Source: Cohnella phaseoli
Lineage (GTDB): Bacteria; Bacillota; Bacilli; Paenibacillales; Paenibacillaceae
Direction: 5' to 3'
NCBI RefSeq assembly: GCF_003386235.1
Contig: NZ_QRDZ01000004.1
Span: 124,001 to 188,000 of the forward strand
Length of the DNA: 64,000 nucleotides
Both the position numbers and the translations under genes were made by a program. Below are positions 25,920-35,078 of this stretch, in pieces. Under the pieces are notes generated by a model. The model searched no databases and was not told the origin of the DNA. It worked only from the letters and a program-made list of their open reading frames with translations. How positions within the stretch are numbered: position 1 is the first letter of the stretch; every line of letters starts with the position of its first letter.

Positions 25920-27893
25920 ATGACGATTAAATTTAAGGATAAATTAGTACGCCCGGAGATGGGGAAGGTGATCTTAGAGGGCTACCTTGGAAAAAGAATC
26001 GAGTCTTGTATAAGGAATGGAGTCATGGCAGCGCAGCATTCGCTCTACGCGATTCCGTTCCGAGAAAAGACGGATGACGATGGCAGCTGGGGAGGGGAGT
26101 TCTGGGGAAAGTGGTTTACGTCGGCAAGTCTTGCCTATCGTTATCAGCCAACGGAAGCTCATCGGAAAATTCTGAACAATGCCGTTGAAGAGCTTTTAGC
26201 CACGCAAGAATCTAACGGGCGAATTAGTAGCTGCAAGGAAGATTTCGGCGTATGGGATGTTTGGGGAAGGAAATATGCTCTGCTCGGATTGATCGCCTAT
26301 TACGAGGAAACAGGGGAACGGAAAGCTTTGGATGCCGCAGTCCATGCGTTGGACGATTTGATAGAAGTGGCCGGTCCAGGTAAAAGGAAGCTGACCGAAA
26401 CCGGGCTTTCTCTTTTGGAGGCATTGTCGTCGTGTTCCATTTTGGAGCCGATCGCACTGTTATATCAGCACACCGGAATCGCGAGGTTTCTAGAGTTTGC
26501 CGAGTATCTAGTTTCCCTGTGGAGCGAGCCCAATCGTTATACGCCTAAGGGCATGCGTTTAGTGGAGGATGCCTTGGAGGGGCTCGAGCCTGTTAGGATC
26601 TCATCGCCAAAAGGGTACGAGATGATGTCCTGCTTTGAAGGATTATGCGAATTATACCGGGTAACCGGCAATCAGACCTATTTGGATGCAGCAGTGAAAT
26701 TCGCAAATAGAGTTCGCAAGAAAGAAATCATGATCGTCGGTTCGGGCTCCAGCGGCGAATTATGGTGCGATGGTGCAAGCCGTCAAACGGAGCTAATCGA
26801 ACAGCCAATGGAAACTTGCGTTACAGCCACCTGGGTCAAGCTGTGCTATCAACTGCTTCGTCTCACCCAAGATTCCGTGTGGGCAGATGAAATGGAAATA
26901 TCGGTCTATAATTCCTTGCTTAGCGCGATGGTTCCTGACGGAAGCTGGTGGGCCTATTTTTCGGCATTAATCGGTGAAAGGGTTCCAAGCCATATGCAAA
27001 ATGAGATTGTTCAGTGCAGCTGTTGTTCGGCTAACGGACCGCGGGGATTGCTTACGGTTCCCGGATGGGCGGTCATGATGGGAACGGCGGGGCCGGTGGT
27101 CAACTTATATGTAAAGGGCAGTTGGAAATTGAAGCTCGCCGGCGGTCAGGAAGTGGAATTGCTGCAAGAAACCGACTACCCGGAGCAGAATCGAATTTCG
27201 ATTAAGGTGCGGCAGCAAGTAACGGCTAACTATGCAATCAGTTTCCGAATTCCATCGTGGAGCAAACAAACCGAGCTTTTCGTTAATGGGGAGAAATATG
27301 TTTGCGAGCCGGGAAAATATGTTGAAATTACTCGTGAATGGACAGATGGGGATGAGGTTGAACTCGTTCTGGATCTTCGCGGTCGCGTGATGACAGCCCC
27401 GGGGAACGTCAATCAGAAAGCAATTATGCGGGGGCCCGTGGTTTTGGCTTTGGATAGCCGGATGGTGAAGGAAGAGAATGTAACGCTTTGGCTTCGTCCC
27501 GATTCTATGAAGTGGAAAAGAAACGAAGATTGGAACATGGATTACGTCTTGTTGGAAAACGTAACCGCAGATGAAGAATACATTGAGCTCACTCCTATAG
27601 CCGATAAGCCGGAGGGGGTTTGGATGGCATTTGAGGTGCCGTTCCTATATCGTCCCTCCCACTTTGTGAAGCATGAAAAGCGAACACTGTTCATGTGCGA
27701 CTATACGAGCGCTGGAAATGAATTTTGTGAACAAAATCGGTTTCGCGTATGGCTGCCTCAGCCGCTCTATATGGGAAGTGCTTTTCCAACCGGAACGTGG
27801 CGAATTCTCGTTCATACCGAAGATCGGCCGAAGATCCCGGACCGCGCTATACAGATCCCTCAATCTGGAGCATTAAGTTTGGGGAGAAATTAG
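25920..27893 (+). CDS. GH127-like beta-L-arabinofuranosidase family protein
   Basis: A 657-residue cytosolic protein with an (alpha/alpha)6-type N-terminal part and beta-domains after residue ~410. The family's metal-thiolate site is visible. A Glu-Thr-Cys lies in 'PMETCVTATW' near residue 300, and a Cys cluster lies in 'VQCSCCSANGPRG' near residue 365, matching the Zn-bound Glu/Cys/Cys/Cys of GH127 (DUF1680) enzymes where one Cys is the nucleophile. The likely reaction is release of L-arabinofuranose or a related sugar. Codons are more A/T-rich than in the operons before it. GGAGAG precedes the start, 28 bases after the upstream stop. Confidence 0.85.
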   Translation: MTIKFKDKLVRPEMGKVILEGYLGKRIESCIRNGVMAAQHSLYAIPFREKTDDDGSWGGEFWGKWFTSASLAYRYQPTEAHRKILNNAVEELLATQESNGRISSCKEDFGVWDVWGRKYALLGLIAYYEETGERKALDAAVHALDDLIEVAGPGKRKLTETGLSLLEALSSCSILEPIALLYQHTGIARFLEFAEYLVSLWSEPNRYTPKGMRLVEDALEGLEPVRISSPKGYEMMSCFEGLCELYRVTGNQTYLDAAVKFANRVRKKEIMIVGSGSSGELWCDGASRQTELIEQPMETCVTATWVKLCYQLLRLTQDSVWADEMEISVYNSLLSAMVPDGSWWAYFSALIGERVPSHMQNEIVQCSCCSANGPRGLLTVPGWAVMMGTAGPVVNLYVKGSWKLKLAGGQEVELLQETDYPEQNRISIKVRQQVTANYAISFRIPSWSKQTELFVNGEKYVCEPGKYVEITREWTDGDEVELVLDLRGRVMTAPGNVNQKAIMRGPVVLALDSRMVKEENVTLWLRPDSMKWKRNEDWNMDYVLLENVTADEEYIELTPIADKPEGVWMAFEVPFLYRPSHFVKHEKRTLFMCDYTSAGNEFCEQNRFRVWLPQPLYMGSAFPTGTWRILVHTEDRPKIPDRAIQIPQSGALSLGRN

Positions 27894-27894
27894 G

Positions 27895-30800
27895 ATGAAT
27901 AAAAGGCAAATGGATAACTTCTTAACCCAAAGACTTGTCGGCATCGAAGAGGAAATAGAGCAACCCGGAAGCTACGAGAAAATGTCGGTATCCGGAACCA
28001 TAAATCATTTAAGCGTGAATGCCGGGTATGAATTTGTCCTGCATGAGGACATCCTCATTAAGGCACTGGGGAGAATTGTTCCTGTCGGACGTCAGATGCG
28101 CGAGGTTCATGACCTTACTTTATGGGAGGTGAAGGATGGAGCCGTACTTGCGCAAGTTTCCGTGAGAACGGGCTCGAATACGGATGCCCTAGGCTGCAAA
28201 TATGAAAATTTGGATAGTCCGGTGAAGCTTTATAAAGGAGAAACATACAGACTAACTTCTTCGGAATCGAAGGGGGGAGATCGTTGGCTGGATTTGCTGA
28301 CGATCGAACAGCATAGAGAAATAGCTACGGTCACTTGCGGTGTAATAGGGGAACCGGGTACATTCCCTTTGACTCGAACGGGCAACTTGAGCGAAGGGTT
28401 TGGGAATGTGACCTTCTATATGGACACAGATCGGGATATTCTTGAGCAGCCTCCAAATTTAACCCGGTTATTGCCTCCATCCCAAGCCGTATATACGTCT
28501 AGTTCGCTTCAAGGATACAGTATGCTGGGGGCAGCTTGGCATTCCAAGCTCGGTTTTCCCTGGAATCGGGTGTACCTTGTGGACGGATATACGCAATCCG
28601 ATCGCCATACTTTAGGTTGGAGCAGCGACCATCTTGTAGATCGCGATCATCCGGAATGGGTCAAAATCGATATGGGAGCCATTCAAACGATTACTGCAGT
28701 GGATTTGTACCCGCGTAATGATCACGGCTATGAAGGTGAGCATTATCCGGTTAATTTCTCAATTGAAGTCTCAAGCGACGATAGTTCGTGGAAAGTAGTA
28801 GCGAATGTTGAGAATGCAGAAAAGCCGAGCGGTGAGCGGCAGAGGTTTGAATTTAAAGCTGTAGAAGCCAGATATGTTAGAGTGTTCTGCACGAAGTTAA
28901 GACCGCATCAAGGGGAATATAGAGTACAACTGCGGCAAATAGAAATTTACAATTTGCAATTGCCTAATGCCGCTCCAGTGGTGATTGAGACCCCAATCGC
29001 CCGGACAGTAACGATTGGGGCTCTTGTGGATGAACAGTTCGGGGGGACGACGCTGAGGAGCGGCTGGGATAGAGATCTCGTTGGGGCAGACGTGAACACG
29101 GTATACCCCGGGAATTATGCGGAAATGACCCGGCACCCGAAAGCGCGCGCATTCACGGCTTTCAGGAGGTTTCCAATTCAGAGGTCGGGAAATCTGACAG
29201 TGGAATACAGATTTAAGTTATCTGACCTAGCAGATGGAATCAAGATTCAACTTCGTAACGAAATCGTGCCGGCAATCGGATTTGTAATAGAATCGGGAAA
29301 TCTATGCTATCAGGAAGCAGGCGGAAATCTCAAGATCGTCCAAGCCTGCCAGCCAGAAATCGACTATGGAATGAAAATCGTTGCGGATATCGTCCGTGCG
29401 ACAATCAATGTATTTATCAACGGGAGACATTCTCTTTTCAACGCATCCTTCTTGAACGAAACCAATCAAATCGATAATTTCTATATTGAGATCGGTGGAG
29501 ATTCGCCAGTTACCGTATCGCTCTCACCGATTCGAATCTATACAGGCTATTTGGTATTCGAACAATTCCTGACAGCCCTATCCGGCCATTTGCCTGACGA
29601 TTGGACATCTCGTTCGTTGGGAGGAGAAGTTGGCGTGTATAGCTTGGACAGTTATCAAGGGCCGGACACGTATAGTCTAAAGCTGAAGGATACGAGTACA
29701 AATGAAAAAGTAACCGTACAGAAAAGCTTTACGGCATCATCCGGCCATGCGGAAACCGGCGCCTCGGTTTGGGAGTATAAATTTCTTCTGCCCGTGAAAA
29801 TGGATGGTATAGAATCTGCCTTGTTGGCGGATTCCAAGTCCGCAATAGCTATCGTAACTTATCAAGGAGCCATCGCTTATCTAAATTCGTTAGGGCAGCC
29901 TGTCCCGCTTTACCGCTATCGGCATAATGTTTGGTACCATATGAAAGTAGTAGTTCGCTTCGAAGCGGCAACAGCAGATATCTATATTAACGGAAAGATG
30001 AGAGGATGCGGAGTAGAGTTAGCTGCCCGCGACATATCCTATGTCAATCAAGTCCGATTTTCCACCTCTATAGCAGCAGAAGGCGATCTATTCTTGGACG
30101 ATATCCTAATCTATGAGCAGCTGCCCGAACCAGACGATTATGTGCCTGAACCCGAAGCGGCCAGCCATGAACCTTACCTTCTCGGAATGCAGCAATGCTC
30201 GCTTTGGCGGGAAGGGACTTGTTCGGGTTATGATCCGGTTCGCAATAATCTGGATAGAAAGCCGGTTCTGGGCTGGTATAATGAAGGCGATTTGGAGGCC
30301 GTGGACTGGGAAATTAAATACTTGGTCGAGCATGGCATCGATTTCCTTCAATACTGCTGGTTTGGACCGACACTTTCTTGGAGATCGGCCATTCAACCGA
30401 TTAAAGATACAGCCATGACGAAGCATGCGCTTCATGACGGGTTCTTTTATGCTAAATACAGCAAGCGTCTCAAGTTTTCAATCCTGTGGGAAAATAGCGA
30501 TCGCGGTATCGACTGGATGACTGCGGATAAAAAAGAAGAGTATTTCAAGGAAAATGTTTTCCCTTACTGGATGGAATATTATTTCAAGGACGAGCGTTAT
30601 TTGAAGGTTGGCAACAAACCGGTTTTATCCATCTACAGAGTGGAGAACTTGATTGAAGATTTTGGCGACAGTTCTTATGTTAAGCAAAATATTATCCAAT
30701 GGATGCGGGAGCAATTTATCCAGGAAGGTTTTGCAGGTGTCATTCTGCTCTGTAACGATGTCGAATTCGAATTTAGCCACTATGAGCGGATCAAGGAATG

Positions 30801-31236
30801 CGGGTTTGACTATGTGTTTAGTTATGGACAGAATACGCAGGAATTGCAATCGAATCAGAAAGCAAAGGCTGAAAGCGTTGACCTGCAAATGATCGGGGTC
30901 GCCAGCACCAACTGGTCTATTGAAGCTTGGGACGAGCCGGGCTCTTATGAAGGATATCAGCGCGATCCGGAATTATTTGAACAGGATTTGAAATGGATGC
31001 GAAACCATCTAATGCCCTCGTTTACCGACAATTCCCTGGGGCGCTCCATGCTTTTCTTCGACAACTGGAATGAATACGGGGAGGGGCATATCATAATGCC
31101 GACTGAAGGCATGAGATTCGCCTATTTGGATGCAATACGCCGTGTGTTTGCCAATGCCGGCCCTCATAAGGATATTGTACCAACGGCGCTACAAAAATCA
31201 CGATTCGATACCTTATACCCGCATGGAGACTGGTGA
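27895..31236 (+). CDS. Large GH99/WbsX-like protein without signal peptide (DUF4082-F5/8C-lectin-like-GH99)
   Basis: A 1113-residue protein with no signal peptide or membrane segment. In order: a module related to the repeats of the 22889 protein (about residues 30-180, 'LGCKYENLDSPVKLYKGETY'); an F5/8 type C domain (about 200-355); two LamG/concanavalin-like segments (about 375-745); and a GH99/WbsX-like catalytic domain (about 760-1090) ending 'FFDNWNEYGEGHIIMPTEG'. The same catalytic motif is in the secreted 22889 protein, so the two are paralogues with shuffled modules. The start ATG lies 1 base after the GH127 stop with GGGGAG before it. Why binding modules are kept in a protein without an export signal is unclear. 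Confidence 0.8.
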   Translation: MNKRQMDNFLTQRLVGIEEEIEQPGSYEKMSVSGTINHLSVNAGYEFVLHEDILIKALGRIVPVGRQMREVHDLTLWEVKDGAVLAQVSVRTGSNTDALGCKYENLDSPVKLYKGETYRLTSSESKGGDRWLDLLTIEQHREIATVTCGVIGEPGTFPLTRTGNLSEGFGNVTFYMDTDRDILEQPPNLTRLLPPSQAVYTSSSLQGYSMLGAAWHSKLGFPWNRVYLVDGYTQSDRHTLGWSSDHLVDRDHPEWVKIDMGAIQTITAVDLYPRNDHGYEGEHYPVNFSIEVSSDDSSWKVVANVENAEKPSGERQRFEFKAVEARYVRVFCTKLRPHQGEYRVQLRQIEIYNLQLPNAAPVVIETPIARTVTIGALVDEQFGGTTLRSGWDRDLVGADVNTVYPGNYAEMTRHPKARAFTAFRRFPIQRSGNLTVEYRFKLSDLADGIKIQLRNEIVPAIGFVIESGNLCYQEAGGNLKIVQACQPEIDYGMKIVADIVRATINVFINGRHSLFNASFLNETNQIDNFYIEIGGDSPVTVSLSPIRIYTGYLVFEQFLTALSGHLPDDWTSRSLGGEVGVYSLDSYQGPDTYSLKLKDTSTNEKVTVQKSFTASSGHAETGASVWEYKFLLPVKMDGIESALLADSKSAIAIVTYQGAIAYLNSLGQPVPLYRYRHNVWYHMKVVVRFEAATADIYINGKMRGCGVELAARDISYVNQVRFSTSIAAEGDLFLDDILIYEQLPEPDDYVPEPEAASHEPYLLGMQQCSLWREGTCSGYDPVRNNLDRKPVLGWYNEGDLEAVDWEIKYLVEHGIDFLQYCWFGPTLSWRSAIQPIKDTAMTKHALHDGFFYAKYSKRLKFSILWENSDRGIDWMTADKKEEYFKENVFPYWMEYYFKDERYLKVGNKPVLSIYRVENLIEDFGDSSYVKQNIIQWMREQFIQEGFAGVILLCNDVEFEFSHYERIKECGFDYVFSYGQNTQELQSNQKAKAESVDLQMIGVASTNWSIEAWDEPGSYEGYQRDPELFEQDLKWMRNHLMPSFTDNSLGRSMLFFDNWNEYGEGHIIMPTEGMRFAYLDAIRRVFANAGPHKDIVPTALQKSRFDTLYPHGDW

Positions 31237-31251
31237 CCTCTGAGCAACTCA

Positions 31252-31280
31252 TTGACAAAACACGTGCCACGCTCTAATAT
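31252..31280 (+). promoter_or_regulatory. Sigma-A promoter of the gntR operon
   Basis: A perfect TTGACA (31252-31257) and TAATAT (31275-31280) are 17 bases apart. The expected start of transcription is near 31287, just before the palindromic operator. Confidence 0.85.
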
Positions 31281-31292
31281 CATATTGAGAAG

Positions 31293-31306
31293 TGTAACAT
31301 GTTACA
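31293..31306. promoter_or_regulatory. GntR-type operator O1
   Basis: TGTAACATGTTACA is a perfect 14-bp palindrome just after the predicted transcription start. This is a classic place for autorepression by the GntR regulator encoded downstream. The core TAACATGTTA recurs at 32013-32022. Confidence 0.8.
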
Positions 31307-31328
31307 GGTGAAAATGAGGATTGAGTCG

Positions 31329-31991
31329 ATGACCAAGTTCAACCAGATTGAAAATCTGCTTACGACGGATCGCGTATACAAAGAGTTGAAGAATGCGATT
31401 TTTAAGCGTAAGCTGGCTCCGGGCGAAAAGTTGGACATTTTCGAACTGGCCGAACAATTTAATGTTAGCAGAACACCGGTCAAGGAAGCGTTCAACCGTC
31501 TTCAAATGGAAGGTTTACTCGTGATTAGGCCGCGCAAAGGAACGTATGTGGCGGAAATCGATATGAACCGGATTATGGAAGTATTCGATGCCAGGCTTCT
31601 TATCGAGACATGGGCAGCCAGAATCGGGGTGGAGAAAGGGACGCAGGAAGATTTTCAAACTTTGCGCAATCTCTGCTTGGAAATGGATAAAGATTATAAA
31701 GCAAAGCCGTTCGATTCGCTCAACTATAACGAATTGGACATCCAGTTCCATATTCAGCTTGTGAAGATGGGACAGAACCAAGTTATTTTGGATTTGTACA
31801 AAGGTCTTAACGCTCATCGGGTGACAGAACGAGCTTTCTTCGACAGAGCTTTCGAGAAGGCGGATTCGAGTCATCATCACCATCTTGAAATCGTCGAGGC
31901 TTTCGAGAAGCGAGAGGAAGCCCTTGTTTTGGCGCTGGTTGCCAATCATATTGTGAAAGGAAAAGAGGCATTGCTTCAATCTCAGAAGTAA
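31329..31991 (+). CDS. GntR-family (FCD) transcriptional regulator
   Basis: A 220-residue repressor-type regulator. The winged helix-turn-helix covers residues ~10-75 ('LDIFELAEQFNVSRTPVKEA' then 'RPRKGTYVAEI'). An FCD ligand domain (about 80-215) has 'FDARLLIETWAAR' and the metal-site His residues in 'QFHIQL' and 'SSHHHHLEIVEAF'. The ATG at 31329 with GAGGA 9 bases upstream is preferred; the ATGs at 31299 and 31314 lie in or beside the operator. It probably represses itself and the following catabolic genes through the two TAACATGTTA sites, with a sugar acid or related ligand as inducer. Confidence 0.9.
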   Translation: MTKFNQIENLLTTDRVYKELKNAIFKRKLAPGEKLDIFELAEQFNVSRTPVKEAFNRLQMEGLLVIRPRKGTYVAEIDMNRIMEVFDARLLIETWAARIGVEKGTQEDFQTLRNLCLEMDKDYKAKPFDSLNYNELDIQFHIQLVKMGQNQVILDLYKGLNAHRVTERAFFDRAFEKADSSHHHHLEIVEAFEKREEALVLALVANHIVKGKEALLQSQK

Positions 31992-32009
31992 TGCGCTTTT
32001 TATTGATGA

Positions 32010-32032
32010 ACTAACATGTTACATGTTAGTTT
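32010..32032. promoter_or_regulatory. GntR-type operator O2
   Basis: AACTAACATG and CATGTTAGTT are perfect 10-bp inverted arms around TTA. The site contains the O1 core TAACATGTTA. It lies 36 bases before the MBL-fold gene, inside the gntR operon. It could block read-through or control an internal promoter. Confidence 0.75.
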
Positions 32033-32067
32033 GGCTACCTCAATCATAGAAGGAGGGGCAATTCCTT

Positions 32068-32985
32068 ATGAAAATAAATGAAAAGATATTCGCGGCCAAA
32101 ACGATGCTTTCCGACACGACTCCGCTTCACACTTTTCTCGTCAAAGGCAGAGACTTCTCCGTATTGATCGATTCGGGCGTAGCATCCATGTTCGGCGATA
32201 TTGTCGGAGTTGTGGATGAGTCCGAATCGTCCGATATACGCTTTCTATTTAACACTCATCCCCATGCAGATCATATTGGAAGCAACAAGCAACTGAAAGA
32301 AAAGTACGGTCTCCTTGTCGCGGCACCGGTCGGTTCCGAACGCTGGATAGAAGATATGGCGTATCACTATGAACAGTTCTGCCTGCCTTTTCCGAACATT
32401 TTGCCTCATTCCGAAGAAACGAAGCAAGACATTCTTGGACTGATGGATGGCGGCTCGAAAGTGGATCTGACAATCATGGAAGGTATAACGATCCAACTGG
32501 ACGATGAAACACGTCTTATCACGCTTGAATTGTCCGGGCACATGATGTATGAGATTGGATTTATCGAGCAAAGCACGAATACGCTCATCCTGGGGGATGC
32601 CATTACCCTTTATGAAGGCGATTTGTTTCCGGGCCACTTCAGCCCAAGGCAATATCGCGCGTCGGTGAAGAAGCTGGCCGAACTGAATCGCCAGCATCAA
32701 TTCAAGCAAGTGATTACGGCACATTTCGATCCGACGGATTCGGCGGGACTGAACAAACACCTGTTAGGCGTTCACCGTATGATCGATCAGGTCGATTGGA
32801 CGATTCATGAGATTTTGATGGAAGCTGCCGAACCGCTGTCTCTGGAACCGATCTGGAGAGCGGTGTGTGTGCGGATGGGACGTATTTACGAATTCCGGGG
32901 ACTAGCCATGGTGTACGGGCATTTGACCGAGGCCGTTCAGGACGGAAAAGTGCTGCAGCTTGGCGACCTATATACGGTTCGCTGA
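32068..32985 (+). CDS. MBL-fold metallohydrolase
   Basis: A 305-residue cytosolic metallo-beta-lactamase-fold protein. The metal motif reads NTHPHADHIGS near residue 70 (HxHxDH), a second His lies in 'ELSGHMMYEIGF', and an Asp lies in 'LILGDAI'. The C-terminal ~80 residues resemble a small helical domain after 'ITAHFDPTDS'. Members hydrolyse esters, lactones or thioesters; with a sugar-acid operon around it, a lactonase role is a reasonable guess. AGGAGG precedes the start. Confidence 0.85.
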   Translation: MKINEKIFAAKTMLSDTTPLHTFLVKGRDFSVLIDSGVASMFGDIVGVVDESESSDIRFLFNTHPHADHIGSNKQLKEKYGLLVAAPVGSERWIEDMAYHYEQFCLPFPNILPHSEETKQDILGLMDGGSKVDLTIMEGITIQLDDETRLITLELSGHMMYEIGFIEQSTNTLILGDAITLYEGDLFPGHFSPRQYRASVKKLAELNRQHQFKQVITAHFDPTDSAGLNKHLLGVHRMIDQVDWTIHEILMEAAEPLSLEPIWRAVCVRMGRIYEFRGLAMVYGHLTEAVQDGKVLQLGDLYTVR

Positions 32986-33007
32986 TTGTACTTAGGAGGG
33001 ATAGGAG

Positions 33008-33802
33008 ATGGATTTTCAAGGAAAAGTGGTTATCGTTACGGGCGGCGCCAAAGGGATTGGTCTCGGGGCCGCGCGCAAATTCGCGCAAGGAGGCGCTTCG
33101 GTCGCTATCGTATCGAGGAGCGGTACGGCGGACGCGGCGGAGCTTCTTCGGGACGAAACGGGAAACAAAAATGTGATTGGAATAGCGGCTGATGTATCGA
33201 AAGGCGATCAAGCGCGGGAAATGGTAAGACAAACGGCCGAAGTATTCGGTTCAGTCGATATACTGGTCAACAGCGCGGGTGTCCAACGTTACGGCACCGT
33301 CGTCGACACGGAAGAAGACGTGTGGGACGAAGTGATGGACACCAACGTCAAAGGCATGTACCTGACCTCAAAATATGTCATACCGGAAATGCGCAAGCGC
33401 GGAGGCGGCGCTATCGTGAACGTCTCCTCCGTGCAAGCTTATGTTGCTTTGGCGGGCTCGGCCGCTTACGTCACTTCGAAAGGAGCGATCAATTCGCTTA
33501 CTAGGGCGATGGCGCTCGATCACGCATCCGAAGGCATTCGAGTCAACTGTGTCTGTCCGGGATCGATCGACACTCCGATGCTGCGCTGGGCGGCCGAGTT
33601 GTTCAAGGGCGATCAAACGCAGGAAGACGTGATCGATTCTTCCTGGGGACGGATGCATCCGATCGGACGGGTAGGCACGATGGAGGAGTGCGGTGAACTG
33701 ATCGCCTTCCTGTGCTCGGACAAAGCGGGATTCATCACAGGCGGAGATTATAAAATCGATGGCGGGCTACTGACATCTGCTGCTGTCGTGCTGCCGAAAT
33801 AG
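33008..33802 (+). CDS. SDR-family sugar/acid oxidoreductase
   Basis: A 264-residue classical short-chain dehydrogenase: TGGAKGIG at residues 12-19, NSAGVQ near 90, Ser in 'VNVSSVQAY' near 140, catalytic YVTSK near 156, and 'CPGSIDTPM' near 182. Many relatives are glucose- or gluconate-type dehydrogenases. It lies 22 bases after the MBL gene with AGGAGGGATAGGAG before the start, so it is part of the GntR-controlled operon. Confidence 0.88.
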   Translation: MDFQGKVVIVTGGAKGIGLGAARKFAQGGASVAIVSRSGTADAAELLRDETGNKNVIGIAADVSKGDQAREMVRQTAEVFGSVDILVNSAGVQRYGTVVDTEEDVWDEVMDTNVKGMYLTSKYVIPEMRKRGGGAIVNVSSVQAYVALAGSAAYVTSKGAINSLTRAMALDHASEGIRVNCVCPGSIDTPMLRWAAELFKGDQTQEDVIDSSWGRMHPIGRVGTMEECGELIAFLCSDKAGFITGGDYKIDGGLLTSAAVVLPK

Positions 33803-33818
33803 AGGGGGAAACTACGAA

Positions 33819-35042
33819 ATGAAAATCGTGGATATTAGAGCGACGACCGTTACGGTGCCTCTGGAGGCGACTTTGCGTCATGCGGTCGGCGCACATTGGG
33901 GACGTTTTGTACGGACGATCATCGAGATCGAGACGGACGAAGGCATTATCGGATTCGGGGAAATGGGCGGAGGAGGAGAGAGCGCGGAGCTTGCCTTTAC
34001 CGGGCTTAAACGCTATTTGATTGGGCATGATCCGTTTAATCTGGAAGAGCTGAGATTCAAAATCTGCAATCCGACAGCGAGCTTGTATAACAATCGGACG
34101 CAACTGCATGCGGCGATCGAGTTTGCTTGTCTGGACATAATCGGGCAGAAGCTAGGCGAGCCAGTGTACAACCTGCTTGGCGGCAAGCTGCGCGACGAGG
34201 TTCCGTTCGCCAGCTATTTGTTTTTCCGCTCGCCGAATAAGCCAGGCGGGTCGGGCGAAATCCGGACGCCCGAGCAGCTTGTCCAGCATTGCGCACAATT
34301 GAAGCGGGAGCATGGGTTTACAGTGCACAAGCTGAAAGGCGGCTTGTACCATCCGGATTACGAATTGGAATGTTATCAAGCGCTGGCTGCGGCATTTCCA
34401 AACGATAAGCTGCGATACGATCCGAATGCGGCACTGAACGTCGAGGAAGCGATCCGTTTCGGCCAAGCGATCGAGCATCTGAACAACGATTATTTCGAAG
34501 ATCCGACGTGGGGGCTGAACGGCATGCGGCGGGTACGATCTATGGTTCGCATTCCAACGGCGACGAATATGGTCGTTGTGAACTTCGAGCAGCTTGCCGC
34601 CAACATCCTGGATTTGGCTGTGGACGTCATATTGTTGGACACGACTTTCTGGGGCGGCATTCGGCCTTGCATTAAGGCGGCGGGGGTATGTGAGACGTTC
34701 CAGCTCGGCATTGCCGTTCACTCTTCCGGCGAGTTGGGCATTCAACTGGCGACGATGCTCCATATGGGGGCGGTCGTACCGAATTTGTCTCACGCGGCGG
34801 ACGCGCATTACCATCAGCTTACCGACGATATTCTGGTCGGCGGAAAAATGAAGTACGTTAACGGCGCGATCAAGGTGCCGGAAGGTCCGGGACTCGGCAT
34901 CAAAGTCGATCGAGATAAAATTCGCCAGTATGCGGAACTGTACCAGGAGCTTGGCGGGTATATGTATGACAAAGACCCGCTGCGGCCTGAATGGGTTCCG
35001 ATCATGCCGAATGATCGTTGGGCGGACCCGACGCAGAGCTGA
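33819..35042 (+). CDS. Enolase-superfamily dehydratase, glucarate-dehydratase-like
   Basis: A 407-residue mandelate-racemase/muconate-lactonising superfamily protein. The catalytic Lys lies in 'VHKLKGGLY' near residue 169. Metal ligands appear as Asp in 'RYDPNAALN' (near 207), Glu in 'FEDPTWG' and Asn in the 'ATNMVV' stretch. The catalytic His is in '[10 protein letters not shown]' near 305. 'PTATNMV' and the capping domain are close to D-glucarate dehydratases, so loss of water from an aldaric or aldonic acid is likely. The exact acid cannot be fixed from sequence. AGAGGGGG precedes the start. Confidence 0.85.
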   Translation: MKIVDIRATTVTVPLEATLRHAVGAHWGRFVRTIIEIETDEGIIGFGEMGGGGESAELAFTGLKRYLIGHDPFNLEELRFKICNPTASLYNNRTQLHAAIEFACLDIIGQKLGEPVYNLLGGKLRDEVPFASYLFFRSPNKPGGSGEIRTPEQLVQHCAQLKREHGFTVHKLKGGLYHPDYELECYQALAAAFPNDKLRYDPNAALNVEEAIRFGQAIEHLNNDYFEDPTWGLNGMRRVRSMVRIPTATNMVVVNFEQLAANILDLAVDVILLDTTFWGGIRPCIKAAGVCETFQLGIAVHSSGELGIQLATMLHMGAVVPNLSHAADAHYHQLTDDILVGGKMKYVNGAIKVPEGPGLGIKVDRDKIRQYAELYQELGGYMYDKDPLRPEWVPIMPNDRWADPTQS

Positions 35043-35078
35043 TTTTCGGCGAGGATCCATTTGGAAGGGGGAAAGACA

